From assembly GCA_902766675.1 (NCBI GenBank), contig CACXEN010000216.1:1-18492 (forward strand): 18,492 bases of DNA. Reading direction: 5' to 3'. Position numbers and translations under genes: made by a program. Every line of letters starts with the position of its first letter. Positions within the stretch are counted from its first letter, which is position 1. Shown here in pieces: positions 1 through 7,788 of this stretch. Under the pieces are notes generated by a model, which had not been told where the DNA came from, did not search any database, and was given only the letters and a program-made list of their open reading frames with translations. The DNA is from an uncultured Erysipelotrichaceae bacterium (GTDB taxonomy: Bacteria; Bacillota_I; Bacilli_A; Erysipelotrichales; Erysipelotrichaceae).

Positions 1-375
1 ATTATCAGGATGTCCTTCCATACTAGATGCTAATTGGAAAAGTGTATCTTGATCAATCGCATGATTATGAAGTACACTAGCAGCTTGTAAGCCACCTACA
101 ATAAATGTGCTACTAGAACCTAAACCTCTTGAAATAGGTACATCACAATCAAAGTGTACTTTGATATGATCTTGGATATTTAAATATTCTAAGCCTTTGC
201 GATAGGCTTGAAGGAATAGATTGTCTTGGTTATTGTATGCATCATCTATATTTTCTAATATTGTTTCATCAGATAGGGAAACAGTAAAAGTGTTATAGAT
301 ATTTAATGCCAAACCCAAACAATCAAACCCAGGCCCGATATTTGCGCTACTTGCAGGTACTTTAATCTTTATCAT
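1..375 (-). CDS. thrB: Homoserine kinase, N-terminal part (runs off the left edge)
   Basis: Phosphorylates homoserine to O-phosphohomoserine, the substrate of the threonine synthase encoded just upstream. The first 125 codons are in the window; the 3' part lies beyond position 1. The N-terminus MIKIKVPASSANIGPGFDCL is the typical opening of GHMP-family homoserine kinases. Residues around 82-97 (PISRGLGSSSTFIVGG) form the glycine/serine-rich ATP loop of that family. The start codon (375-373) has a good ribosome binding site, AAAGGAG read on the minus strand, about 8 bases upstream. The gene overlaps the end of thrC by 14 bases, so the two are one transcription unit with probable translational coupling. 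No damage is visible in the part present. Function is certain at family level; the missing C-terminus cannot be judged. Confidence 0.95.
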   Translation of the reverse strand, partial: MIKIKVPASSANIGPGFDCLGLALNIYNTFTVSLSDETILENIDDAYNNQDNLFLQAYRKGLEYLNIQDHIKVHFDCDVPISRGLGSSSTFIVGGLQAASVLHNHAIDQDTLFQLASSMEGHPDN

Positions 376-1852
376 TTGTGAACTCCTTTAGTTTGTTTAT
401 TACAGTTTCATATCCATCTTCTTTTTCGATACTTTCTGTAAAACGAATTTCTAATCCTTCTAATTCTTTTAGATTCTTAGGAATATCAACATTTGTTAAT
501 GCATGTAGTTTTTGCATAGCCATAAAGTCTTTTTCATTGGCGCTAGGCGCAATACTTTTTAATACATCTTCAGAAAACTTATATGGAGAAGCAGTAGATA
601 ATACGACAAAGCTATGAGTGTCGTTAGTATCTTTTTGGTATTGTTGCATAGCATGTAATGCAACTGCTGTATGTGGGTCAATTAAATATTCTTTATCTTC
701 AAATGTGTCTTTTATTGTTTGTGTGCATTCTTCTTCACTTGTCCAATATCCTACAAATGTGTCTTGTAGTTTCTGAAGTATTTCATTCGGAATGGTATAA
801 GTACCATTTTCTTTTAGACTTTGCATGCAATGATTCACAAAGTCTGCACCACCAAATAAGAATAATAAGCGCTCTAAATTTGAAGAGATGAGAATGTCCA
901 TGGAAGGGGACATTGTAGTAAAGAATTCTCTATGTAAGTTATATGTACCAGTTTGAATGAAATCTGTAAGAATATTATTTTGATTCGAAGCACAAATCAG
1001 TTTATGAATTGGTAATCCTAATACTTTTGCATAATAACCAGCCAATATATTTCCGAAATTACCTGTTGGGACACAGAAATTGATTTCATCTCCACATGCA
1101 ATTTTATTGGCATTTACAAGTTGTATATATGAAGTGAAATAATAAATAGTTTGTGGTAATAATCTTCCAAGGTTGATAGAGTTTGCGCTGCTCATTGTGA
1201 TAGGGAAGATACTTTCTAATTCTTTTTTTCTATTGATGATTTCTTTTACCATATTTTGGCAATCATCAAAATTACCTTTTACAGCTACAACAGAAACATT
1301 TTTACCAGGTGATGTTTGCATTTGTCTTTTTTGAATATCAGATACACCATTTTCTGGATAGAATACAGTGATCGTTGTATTATCTACATCAGAAAAACCA
1401 GCCAATGCGGCTTTGCCAGTATCTCCACTAGTTGCGGTAAGAATAGTGATCGTATCATTACGATTTTGTTTTTGATAAGCAGTTGTAAGAAGATTTGGAA
1501 GGATTGTTAGTGCAACATCTTTAAATGCAGATGTAGGCCCATGCCATAATTCCGCAATTGCGCCTTGTTCATACATGTGAATAGGCACAATCTTTGCATC
1601 ATCCCATTTATCATTTCGATAAGCTCTATTTACACAATCTTCGATTTCTTCCTTTGTGAAATCAGGTAATAGTGTAGATAAAATGTGTATTGCGATTTCT
1701 GGATAAGTACAATCCAATAAGTCTTGTACACTAATCTTTATATCATCTATGACAGGGGTATATAAGCCACCACCATTAGCCAATCCATGTATAATCGCTT
1801 CATGATCTTTTACAACTTCTTTTTCATTTCTTGAATTAACAAACTGAATCAT
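362..1852 (-). CDS. thrC: Threonine synthase
   Basis: PLP-dependent cytosolic enzyme converting O-phosphohomoserine to threonine and phosphate, the last step of threonine synthesis. It has 496 residues, the size of the longer ThrC class. The N-terminal domain (MIQFVNSRN.. GLANGGGLYTP) is typical. The PLP lysine is in HGPTSAFKDVAL (Lys111). The phosphate-binding loop is ATSGDTGKAAL (about 140-150), and NFCVPTGNFGNILAGY is a further family motif. The start ATG at 1852 is preceded by AAGGAG with a 5-6 base spacer. It is the first gene of the thrC-thrB unit and diverges from hom, so threonine branch genes lie on both sides of one 90-base control region. Nothing unusual is seen in the coding sequence. 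Confidence 0.96.
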   Translation of the reverse strand: MIQFVNSRNEKEVVKDHEAIIHGLANGGGLYTPVIDDIKISVQDLLDCTYPEIAIHILSTLLPDFTKEEIEDCVNRAYRNDKWDDAKIVPIHMYEQGAIAELWHGPTSAFKDVALTILPNLLTTAYQKQNRNDTITILTATSGDTGKAALAGFSDVDNTTITVFYPENGVSDIQKRQMQTSPGKNVSVVAVKGNFDDCQNMVKEIINRKKELESIFPITMSSANSINLGRLLPQTIYYFTSYIQLVNANKIACGDEINFCVPTGNFGNILAGYYAKVLGLPIHKLICASNQNNILTDFIQTGTYNLHREFFTTMSPSMDILISSNLERLLFLFGGADFVNHCMQSLKENGTYTIPNEILQKLQDTFVGYWTSEEECTQTIKDTFEDKEYLIDPHTAVALHAMQQYQKDTNDTHSFVVLSTASPYKFSEDVLKSIAPSANEKDFMAMQKLHALTNVDIPKNLKELEGLEIRFTESIEKEDGYETVINKLKEFTNDKD

Positions 1853-1861
1853 TTAATCTCC

Positions 1862-1890
1862 TTGTCTTTTCTATGTAGACATGATACTAT
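1862..1890 (+). promoter_or_regulatory. Predicted hom-lysC-asd promoter
   Basis: TTGTCT at 1862-1867 and TACTAT at 1885-1890 are spaced by 17 bases. A TG at 1882-1883 makes an extended -10 (TGATACTAT). Transcription would start near 1897, leaving about 46 bases before the hom ATG at 1943, with room for a ribosome binding site but not for a lysine riboswitch or T-box. Confidence 0.55.
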
Positions 1891-1909
1891 GTTCGTGATA
1901 TAAAAACAA
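1881..1909 (-). promoter_or_regulatory. Predicted thrC-thrB promoter
   Basis: Read on the minus strand, TTGTTT (1909-1904) and TATCAT (1886-1881, five of six to TATAAT) are separated by exactly 17 bases. The predicted start of transcription is about 1874, giving a leader of about 22 bases containing the thrC ribosome binding site. The -10 box overlaps the -10 box of the opposing hom promoter. The leader is too short for a T-box or riboswitch. Confidence 0.6.
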
Positions 1910-1942
1910 GTGTATTTAAATCACAAACATAAAGAGGTGCTT

Positions 1943-3088
1943 ATGAAAATCGGATTATTAGGACATGGCGTTGTTGGAAGTGGTGTAAGACAGATTATAG
2001 ATACCCAATTAACAAGCGACATAAAAAAACTAGAAATAAAGAAAATCTTAGTAAAAGATGAGTCAGAAATCACAGATGATCGTATGACTTTACAGTATGA
2101 AGATATTTTAAATGATGATGAAATTGATGTTGTAGTGGAATGTATGGGTGGATTAGAGCCAGCACATACTTTTATTACTGACGCAATGAAAAAGGGTAAG
2201 CATATCGTTACATCTAATAAAAAAATGTTTGCGACATATTATACAGAAATAATGGATTTGGCAAAGGAGAATAATGTAGCGGTAATGTATGAGGCAACTT
2301 GTGGTGGAGGCATTGCGTGGATTGATGCATTAAATCGCACAAAGAAAGTCGATAATATTTTGGAGATAAGTGGTATCTTCAATGGTACGACGAATTATAT
2401 TCTTACAAAGATGCATGAAAGCGATGTTGCATTCCGTGATGTTTTAAAGGATGCACAAAATCTTGGCTATGCAGAAGCAGATCCAAGTGATGATATTGAT
2501 GGCTTAGATGCAAGATATAAGATTGCGATTTCATCTTATACTGCATTCAATCAACACTTTCCTATAGAGAATGTGATTTGTTATGGAATTAGAAATCTTC
2601 AACAACAAGATGTTGAATATGCAAAGAAATTAAATGCAACAATTAAACTGTTAGCTACTGCAAGAAAAAATGAGAATTCTTTAGAGGAATATGTGATGCC
2701 AAATATGATTTCTAATAATCAAATGTTGGCACAGGTATCGAATAACTTTAATGCCATCACATGTGAATCAAATACTCTTGGCAGTGCATTATATTATGGA
2801 CAAGGTGCAGGATCTTTACCTACTGCCCATGCAGTTGTGCAAGACATTCTAATTATTGAAAATGGAAATCCATCAACTAATACATATGAAGAGGGTATTA
2901 TAGATAATCAAATTCATCGTGGAAAATACTATGTCAGAACAAAACGACCAATTGTCTTTAAAGATATTATCGAAGAAGAAATTAGTGAAGATGCTTTTTT
3001 AACAAAAGAGGTATCACTATTTGAAATTCATTTAGCTTGTGTAACCGCAAGTGATGATAGTCTATTTATTGCGGAGGTAAATGTATGA
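1943..3088 (+). CDS. hom: Homoserine dehydrogenase with a short C-terminal domain
   Basis: NAD(P)H-dependent reduction of aspartate semialdehyde to homoserine, the entry into the threonine/methionine branch. The Rossmann loop is GLLGHGVVGSG at the N-terminus (residues 4-14). GIFNGTTNYILTKM (about 144-157) is the conserved homoserine dehydrogenase core. The family signature runs from A171 to K193 and includes Asp189 and Lys193 of the active site. An in-frame GTG lies at 1910, but ATG 1943 is chosen because AAGAGGTG sits just before it and the protein then begins directly at the nucleotide-binding strand. At 381 residues it is shorter than the usual Gram-positive enzymes of about 420-430. The tail after about residue 328 is only some 54 residues, too short for a normal ACT domain. 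First gene of hom-lysC-asd. Confidence 0.94.
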   Translation: MKIGLLGHGVVGSGVRQIIDTQLTSDIKKLEIKKILVKDESEITDDRMTLQYEDILNDDEIDVVVECMGGLEPAHTFITDAMKKGKHIVTSNKKMFATYYTEIMDLAKENNVAVMYEATCGGGIAWIDALNRTKKVDNILEISGIFNGTTNYILTKMHESDVAFRDVLKDAQNLGYAEADPSDDIDGLDARYKIAISSYTAFNQHFPIENVICYGIRNLQQQDVEYAKKLNATIKLLATARKNENSLEEYVMPNMISNNQMLAQVSNNFNAITCESNTLGSALYYGQGAGSLPTAHAVVQDILIIENGNPSTNTYEEGIIDNQIHRGKYYVRTKRPIVFKDIIEEEISEDAFLTKEVSLFEIHLACVTASDDSLFIAEVNV

Positions 3089-4422
3089 TTAAAGTTGTGA
3101 AGTTTGGAGGCTCTAGTGTAGCCAATGCAGCGCAATTTGAAAAAGTAAAAGATATTGTGAATGCTGAAAAAGATAGGAAGTATATCATTGTGAGTGCTTG
3201 TGGAAAAGAATCATTTGAAGACCACAAAGTCACAGATCTTCTTTATCTTTGTGATGCACATATTCGATATCACGTATCATATGAAGAATTGTTTCAACAA
3301 ATTGAAAATAAATATAGAAGAATAAAAGAAGACTTACATCTTTCTATTGATTTAGACAAAGAGTTTGCGTCTATTCGCAATGCGATTGAAAAAGCAGCTT
3401 CTCAAGATTTTATCGTATCTCGTGGAGAATATTTAACTGCGAAATGTTTAGCAGAATATATCAATGCTGAATTTGTGGACGCAAAAGATGTCATTGCTTT
3501 TCAATATGATGGCAATATTGACTTACAAAAAACACAAGAATTGATTAAGAAAATCAATACAAATAAGAAAATTGTGATTCCAGGATTTTATGGGGCATTA
3601 CCAAATGGCATTATTAAAATCATGAGTCGTGGTGGTTCTGATGTGACAGGTTCAATTGTCGCAAATGTAGTAGATGCTGATGTATATGAAAATTGGACAG
3701 ATGTTACAGGTGTATATGTGGCAGATCCTAGAATTATAGATAATCCATTAGGTATTCCTAGAATTACATATAATGAATTGCGAGAAATGAGTTATATGGG
3801 TGCTAATGTATTGCATGATGATGCAGTATTTCCGGTACGTGCAAAGAATATCCCAATTAATATCAAAAACACAAACAAACCTGAAGAACCAGGTACGATG
3901 ATTATGGAAGACTGTAGTGAATTCGATAAAAAAGATCCACCACATATCGTAACTGGAATTGCAGGGAAGAAAGATTTTACTGTAATTACTCTATCTAAGA
4001 GCCATAGTTCAACAGAAGTAGGCTTTTTAAGAAGACTACTTAGTGTATTTGAAGATTATCAAATATCAATTGAAGCAGTTCCAATTACAGTAGACACATT
4101 TTCTATCATCGTTGTGTCAGAATCTATTCAAAATTGTTTATATGAAATTGTAAGTAGATTGAAAAATGAATTCCATCCAGATGAGATTAAGGTAGAAGAT
4201 CGTTTGTCTTTGATTGCGGTAGTAGGAAGAAGTATGAAATCAGTTCCTGGTATGTCAGGAAGACTATTATCAGAATTTGGTAGTAATCAAATTAATATCA
4301 AGATTATCAACCAAAGCGCAGATGAACTATCTATTGTAGTAGGTGTAGATAATAAAGATTTTGAGAAGTCGATTCAATGTATCTATGATCGATTTGTATT
4401 AGAAGAGAAGGTTTCTGTATGA
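3085..4422 (+). CDS. lysC: Aspartate kinase (monofunctional, with tandem ACT domains)
   Basis: Phosphorylates aspartate, the first step to lysine, threonine, methionine and diaminopimelate. The kinase domain opens with VVKFGGSSVANAAQF, and the later segments MSRGGSDVTG and WTDVTGVYVADPR are active-site and substrate-binding motifs. Two ACT regulatory domains follow, at about residues 287-360 and 373-445; they normally bind an end-product amino acid, but which one cannot be read from the sequence. Length 445 is normal for a single-function aspartokinase. It starts inside the hom stop codon (ATGA overlap, 4 bases) and has GGAGGT about 6 bases upstream. It overlaps asd in the same way, so stoichiometric expression is likely. 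Confidence 0.96.
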   Translation: MIKVVKFGGSSVANAAQFEKVKDIVNAEKDRKYIIVSACGKESFEDHKVTDLLYLCDAHIRYHVSYEELFQQIENKYRRIKEDLHLSIDLDKEFASIRNAIEKAASQDFIVSRGEYLTAKCLAEYINAEFVDAKDVIAFQYDGNIDLQKTQELIKKINTNKKIVIPGFYGALPNGIIKIMSRGGSDVTGSIVANVVDADVYENWTDVTGVYVADPRIIDNPLGIPRITYNELREMSYMGANVLHDDAVFPVRAKNIPINIKNTNKPEEPGTMIMEDCSEFDKKDPPHIVTGIAGKKDFTVITLSKSHSSTEVGFLRRLLSVFEDYQISIEAVPITVDTFSIIVVSESIQNCLYEIVSRLKNEFHPDEIKVEDRLSLIAVVGRSMKSVPGMSGRLLSEFGSNQINIKIINQSADELSIVVGVDNKDFEKSIQCIYDRFVLEEKVSV

Positions 4423-5405
4423 AAATAGGAATAGTAGGAGCTACTGGTGCTGTAGGTAGACAAATGATTGAATGCTTGGAAGAAAGAAATATCCAAGTAG
4501 AAGAATTGAAATTATTTGCGAGTGAAAGATCACTTGGCAAAACAATAAAATTTAATGAGAAAGATATTCCACTAGAAGTCGCAAATGAAAACTCTTTTGA
4601 TGATTTAGATTATGTCTTCGGAGCAGTTTCTAATGAATTATCCAAACAATATGCTTCATGGATGAAAGGCAAAGATGTTGTATATATTGATAATTCTAGT
4701 GCATTTCGTTTACAGGAAGATGTTCCACTTGTAGTACCAGAAATAAATGGTGAAGATGCATTACATCATAATGGAATTATCGCAAATCCAAATTGTTCGA
4801 CAATTATCACAATGATGGCGATATCTCCTATACAAAAACTTTCCCCAATTAAAAAACTTGTGGCGACTACATTTCAAGCTGTTAGTGGTGCAGGTATTGG
4901 TGGTTTACGAGAATTGCGTACGCAAAGTGAAGCACTTGCGAAAGGTGAAGATATAGAAGTCGAAGTATTCCCAAAACAAATTGCCTACAATGTGATAGCA
5001 CAAATTGGTAGTTATGATGAAACAGGCTTTACAAGCGAAGAGCTAAAGATGGGAAATGAAGGGAGAAAGATCTTACATAATGATGACATGAAAGTGAATT
5101 GCACATGTGTAAGAGTACCAGTATATCGATCACATTCGATATCTTGCACATTTACTACAGTAGACTATTTAGATATGGATGCAATTAAAGAAGCACTAAG
5201 TCATATGGAAGGTGTGCAATATTTTAAAAATGATATTCCAACACCATTAGATACAACAAATCAAGATGATGTATTTGTAGGAAGATTAAGAAGAGATCCA
5301 ATTGAAGAAAATGGATTAACATTATGGTGCTGTGGAGACCAGATCCGAAAAGGTGCTGCCACGAACGCAATACAGATTATGTCGTATATGGAATTGCATA
5401 AGTAA
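4419..5405 (+). CDS. asd: Aspartate-semialdehyde dehydrogenase
   Basis: NADPH-dependent reduction of aspartyl phosphate to aspartate semialdehyde, the branch point to lysine/cell wall and threonine. The N-terminal GIVGATGAVGRQ is the dinucleotide-binding loop. The catalytic cysteine is Cys126 in ANPNCSTI, and the base is His239 in RVPVYRSHS. FQAVSGAGIGGLREL (about 152-166) lines the substrate site. Its 328 residues match the usual length. ATG 4419 overlaps the lysC stop by 4 bases, with AGAAGG upstream. No terminator is seen after the stop, so transcripts may continue into the next gene. No anomalies. Confidence 0.97.
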   Translation: MKIGIVGATGAVGRQMIECLEERNIQVEELKLFASERSLGKTIKFNEKDIPLEVANENSFDDLDYVFGAVSNELSKQYASWMKGKDVVYIDNSSAFRLQEDVPLVVPEINGEDALHHNGIIANPNCSTIITMMAISPIQKLSPIKKLVATTFQAVSGAGIGGLRELRTQSEALAKGEDIEVEVFPKQIAYNVIAQIGSYDETGFTSEELKMGNEGRKILHNDDMKVNCTCVRVPVYRSHSISCTFTTVDYLDMDAIKEALSHMEGVQYFKNDIPTPLDTTNQDDVFVGRLRRDPIEENGLTLWCCGDQIRKGAATNAIQIMSYMELHK

Positions 5406-5407
5406 AA

Positions 5408-5416
5408 TGCTATAAT
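5408..5416 (+). promoter_or_regulatory. Extended -10 promoter for the gene at 5439
   Basis: TGCTATAAT is a perfect TATAAT with a TG extension, in the 33-base gap after asd. The predicted start near 5423 leaves a leader of about 16 bases containing AAGGAAGGTG. No convincing -35 box is seen, as expected for an extended -10. The same nine bases recur at 6104 and 15328. Confidence 0.6.
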
Positions 5417-5438
5417 GTAATACAAGGAAGGTGAAACT

Positions 5439-6056
5439 ATGTTACGTAGAACAATATTTACAGCTTTAACAGTTGCAGCAGGTATTGGAGCTGCGATTGT
5501 AGTAAAACTACTTCAAGAACAAGAAGAAGAAAAAGATGTATTCCATGGTGATGATGAAGTACATTTCATTCGAATCAATGATGAAGAAAACGATAATGAT
5601 GCTCTAAGAGATAATCCTTTATTCCAAGATGTTGATGAGGAAGAAGAGGGTGAACTTGACTTAGATGAATACTTAAATCGTGCAAGCGATTTGATTGATC
5701 CAAAAGAAGAAACAGTACCGCAAGAAGTATTAGAAATCTGTGCTGTATATCCATATTTAGATGCTGAATTTGTTGAAGATTTATTAGGAAAGCATGAAGC
5801 ATTAAATAATGAATATCCAGAAGATACTTTGGTTACAGTTTCTCATATGACAAAATTTCCAAATCAAGAAACAGCAGATGAATTTGCGAAAATCATGGAT
5901 AATGCTGGCTATGTATGCACACAAGTTGCAACAAGTGTAAAGGCAGTAAAGAAATTCTTTACAGAGCCAGGCGCAATTATTTCTGATATCTTGAATGTCG
6001 CAAATCAAACAAAGGCGATAGCTGGAGAATATGTAGAATACGCAATTTCTAAATAA
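5439..6056 (+). CDS. Membrane-anchored acidic protein of unknown function, possible RraB-like C-terminal domain
   Basis: Not confidently recognised. The 205-residue product starts with MLRR and a single hydrophobic segment (about residues 4-26), suggesting an N-terminal membrane anchor. A very acidic linker follows (about 28-90, rich in Glu and Asp). The C-terminal part (about 92-205) looks globular. The stretch around VSHMTKFPNQETADEFAK plus a following aGY motif resembles the alpha/beta RraB-type fold, in which one acidic protein inhibits RNase E. Firmicutes usually use RNase Y instead, so this link is only a fold-level guess. ATG 5439 has a strong ribosome binding site (AAGGAAGGTG). It has its own promoter and terminator and is probably a single-gene unit, possibly also read from asd. 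Confidence 0.8.
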   Translation: MLRRTIFTALTVAAGIGAAIVVKLLQEQEEEKDVFHGDDEVHFIRINDEENDNDALRDNPLFQDVDEEEEGELDLDEYLNRASDLIDPKEETVPQEVLEICAVYPYLDAEFVEDLLGKHEALNNEYPEDTLVTVSHMTKFPNQETADEFAKIMDNAGYVCTQVATSVKAVKKFFTEPGAIISDILNVANQTKAIAGEYVEYAISK

Positions 6057-6068
6057 AGTAAGCATAAG

Positions 6069-6101
6069 AAACACGCAAATTGATATATAGCGTGTTTTTT
6101 T
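6069..6101 (+). terminator. Intrinsic terminator after the acidic membrane protein
   Basis: AAACACGC (6069-6076) pairs with GCGTGTTT (6090-6097) around a 13-base loop and runs into seven T residues (6095-6101). It lies 12 bases after the stop codon and directly in front of the ecfA1 promoter. Confidence 0.85.
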
Positions 6102-6103
6102 CA

Positions 6104-6112
6104 TGCTATAAT
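6104..6112 (+). promoter_or_regulatory. Extended -10 promoter for the ecf-truA-lgt unit
   Basis: TGCTATAAT, with only nine bases between the TATAAT box and the ecfA1 ATG at 6122. Transcription should start at about 6119-6122, giving a leaderless or nearly leaderless message. No -35 box is seen at a 17-base distance; TTGATA at 6080-6085 is too far (21 bases). Confidence 0.65.
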
Positions 6113-6121
6113 ACCAAGGCT

Positions 6122-6955
6122 ATGGAAAAGAATGCAATTGAAGTAAAAAACCTATGCTTTGAATATGAAGAAGGCGGAAAACACATTGATGACGTCTCTT
6201 TTTGTGTCAAAGAAGGATCCTATACAACAGTCATTGGACATAACGGAAGTGGTAAGAGTACAATCGCAAAACTCATCGCTGGTTTATTAGAGAAAAAAAG
6301 CGGAGAGATTTATGTGGATGGAATAGAATTGAATCTTGATAATCTTGTGAAGATTCGTAATGTTTTAGGTATTGTATTTCAAAATCCAGATAATCAATTC
6401 ATTGGCTCAACTGTAGAAGATGATATTGCTTTTGGTTTGGAAAACCATTGTGTAAAACAAGAAGAGATGGAAGGCATTATTTTAACGCATGCAGAAAAAG
6501 TGAATATGATGAAATATTTACATCATGAGCCAACGCATCTAAGTGGCGGTCAAAAGCAACGTGTTGCAATTGCAGGAATATTAGCAATGAAACCAAGAAT
6601 TATTATTTTTGATGAAGCAACAAGTATGCTGGATCCACAAGGAAAAGATGAAATCAAACGTGTTATTCGTGAGTTACATGAAAAGAGTAATATTACAATT
6701 CTTTCTATTACTCATGATATTGAAGAAGTCGCAATGTCTGATGAAGTAATTGTATTAAATCAAGGTAAGCTTGCTCTACAAGGAGAACCACATGAGGTTT
6801 TCTATAATGAAGAAGCTTTAAATGCGATTAAGCTAGATATTCCTTTTAGTATAAAGTTGAAAAAAGCATTAGATAAAGAAGGGGTATCGATTAATAACCA
6901 CATTACAATGGAAGGGATGGTGAAAGATTTATGCAAATCTCATTCCAACATGTAA
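6122..6955 (+). CDS. ecfA1: ECF transporter ATPase EcfA1
   Basis: One of two ATPases of the energy-coupling factor module, which with EcfT powers vitamin uptake through separate substrate-binding S proteins. The 277-residue product has Walker A GHNGSGKST (39-47), Q-loop VFQNPDNQF (about 85-93), ABC signature LSGGQKQR (140-147), Walker B IIIFDEAT with Glu165, and the H-loop in SITHD. The start is ATG 6122. An upstream TTG at 6080 would lie inside the terminator and add residues unlike the family. There is no usable Shine-Dalgarno sequence; AAGG lies only two bases from the ATG. With no S component adjacent, this is a shared (group II) module. It overlaps ecfA2 by 25 bases. Confidence 0.93.
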   Translation: MEKNAIEVKNLCFEYEEGGKHIDDVSFCVKEGSYTTVIGHNGSGKSTIAKLIAGLLEKKSGEIYVDGIELNLDNLVKIRNVLGIVFQNPDNQFIGSTVEDDIAFGLENHCVKQEEMEGIILTHAEKVNMMKYLHHEPTHLSGGQKQRVAIAGILAMKPRIIIFDEATSMLDPQGKDEIKRVIRELHEKSNITILSITHDIEEVAMSDEVIVLNQGKLALQGEPHEVFYNEEALNAIKLDIPFSIKLKKALDKEGVSINNHITMEGMVKDLCKSHSNM

Positions 6956-7788
6956 GTTATATTTATAACGAAGGTACACCATATGAATATCAAGCATTAA
7001 ATGATGTAAATTTAGATATTCAAGAAGGTAAGATAACAGCAATCATTGGTCAAACTGGTTCAGGTAAAAGTACTTTAGTACAACATCTCAATGCATTATT
7101 ACTACCAAAAACTGGGGAGATTCATATTTTGGATCGTGTGATTAAAGCATCAGAGAATCCAAAACAATTAAAGGCATTGCGTGGGGATGTTGGATTGGTT
7201 TTCCAATTCCCAGAATATCAATTATTTGAAGAAACAGTATTAAAAGATGTGGCTTTTGGGCCAAAGAATTTTAATGTGTCTGAGAAAGACGCAATCAAAC
7301 GTGCAAAAGAAGCACTACAAATGGTAGGCATCAAAGAAGACAGTTATGAAAAGAGTCCATTGGAACTAAGTGGTGGTCAAAAAAGAAGAGTGGCTATTGC
7401 CGGAATACTTGCGATGGATCCAAAAGTCTTGGTTTTAGATGAGCCAACAGCTGGATTAGATCCAGTAGGCACAAAAGAAATGATGCAATTATTTAAAAAG
7501 CTCAATAGTGATTACAATAAAACAATTCTTATTGTGACACACGATATGGAACAGGTTTTCAAATACTGTGACAATGTTGTCGTTATGCAAGATGGCAGTG
7601 TTAAAGTGCATACTAGTGTAGATGAATTCTTCCGCGATGCAGAAAGTTGTGAAGAATTAAATATTCTTCCACCAGCTGTAATTCGCATGAAAAAGATGTT
7701 GAATGAGAATGGTTTCCATATTGAAGGAGAAATCAAAGATATAACAGCACTTGCGAAAGCAATTGCGAAAGAGGTGAAGCATGGGTAA
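6931..7788 (+). CDS. ecfA2: ECF transporter ATPase EcfA2
   Basis: Second, non-identical ATPase of the ECF module; it pairs with EcfA1 and docks to EcfT. The opening VSYIYNEGTPYEYQAL is typical of EcfA2 rather than EcfA1. Walker A is GQTGSGKST (40-48), the signature is LSGGQKRR (146-153), Walker B is VLVLDEPT (Asp170, Glu171), and the H-loop is in IVTHD. Its 285 residues are the usual length. The start at 6931 lies within the last codons of ecfA1 with only a weak purine-rich site upstream, so translation is probably coupled. It overlaps ecfT by 8 bases. Confidence 0.94.
   Translation: MQISFQHVSYIYNEGTPYEYQALNDVNLDIQEGKITAIIGQTGSGKSTLVQHLNALLLPKTGEIHILDRVIKASENPKQLKALRGDVGLVFQFPEYQLFEETVLKDVAFGPKNFNVSEKDAIKRAKEALQMVGIKEDSYEKSPLELSGGQKRRVAIAGILAMDPKVLVLDEPTAGLDPVGTKEMMQLFKKLNSDYNKTILIVTHDMEQVFKYCDNVVVMQDGSVKVHTSVDEFFRDAESCEELNILPPAVIRMKKMLNENGFHIEGEIKDITALAKAIAKEVKHG

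Noticed and set aside
1910..1942. GTG at 1910 as the start of hom, adding 11 residues
   Set aside because: No ribosome binding site precedes it, the extra residues do not look like the family, and ATG 1943 has AAGAGGTG at the right distance.
1853..1942. Lysine riboswitch or T-box leader before hom or thrC
   Set aside because: The gap is 90 bases with both promoters inside it; neither leader can hold such an element and no matching stems are seen.
5575..5802. Minus-strand open frame opposite the acidic protein gene, and similar frames opposite other genes
   Set aside because: These are shadows of real plus-strand genes; they lack ribosome binding sites and family motifs.
6080..6121. TTG at 6080 as the start of ecfA1
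   Set aside because: It lies inside the loop of the preceding terminator and upstream of the predicted transcript start; EcfA1 homology begins at 6122.
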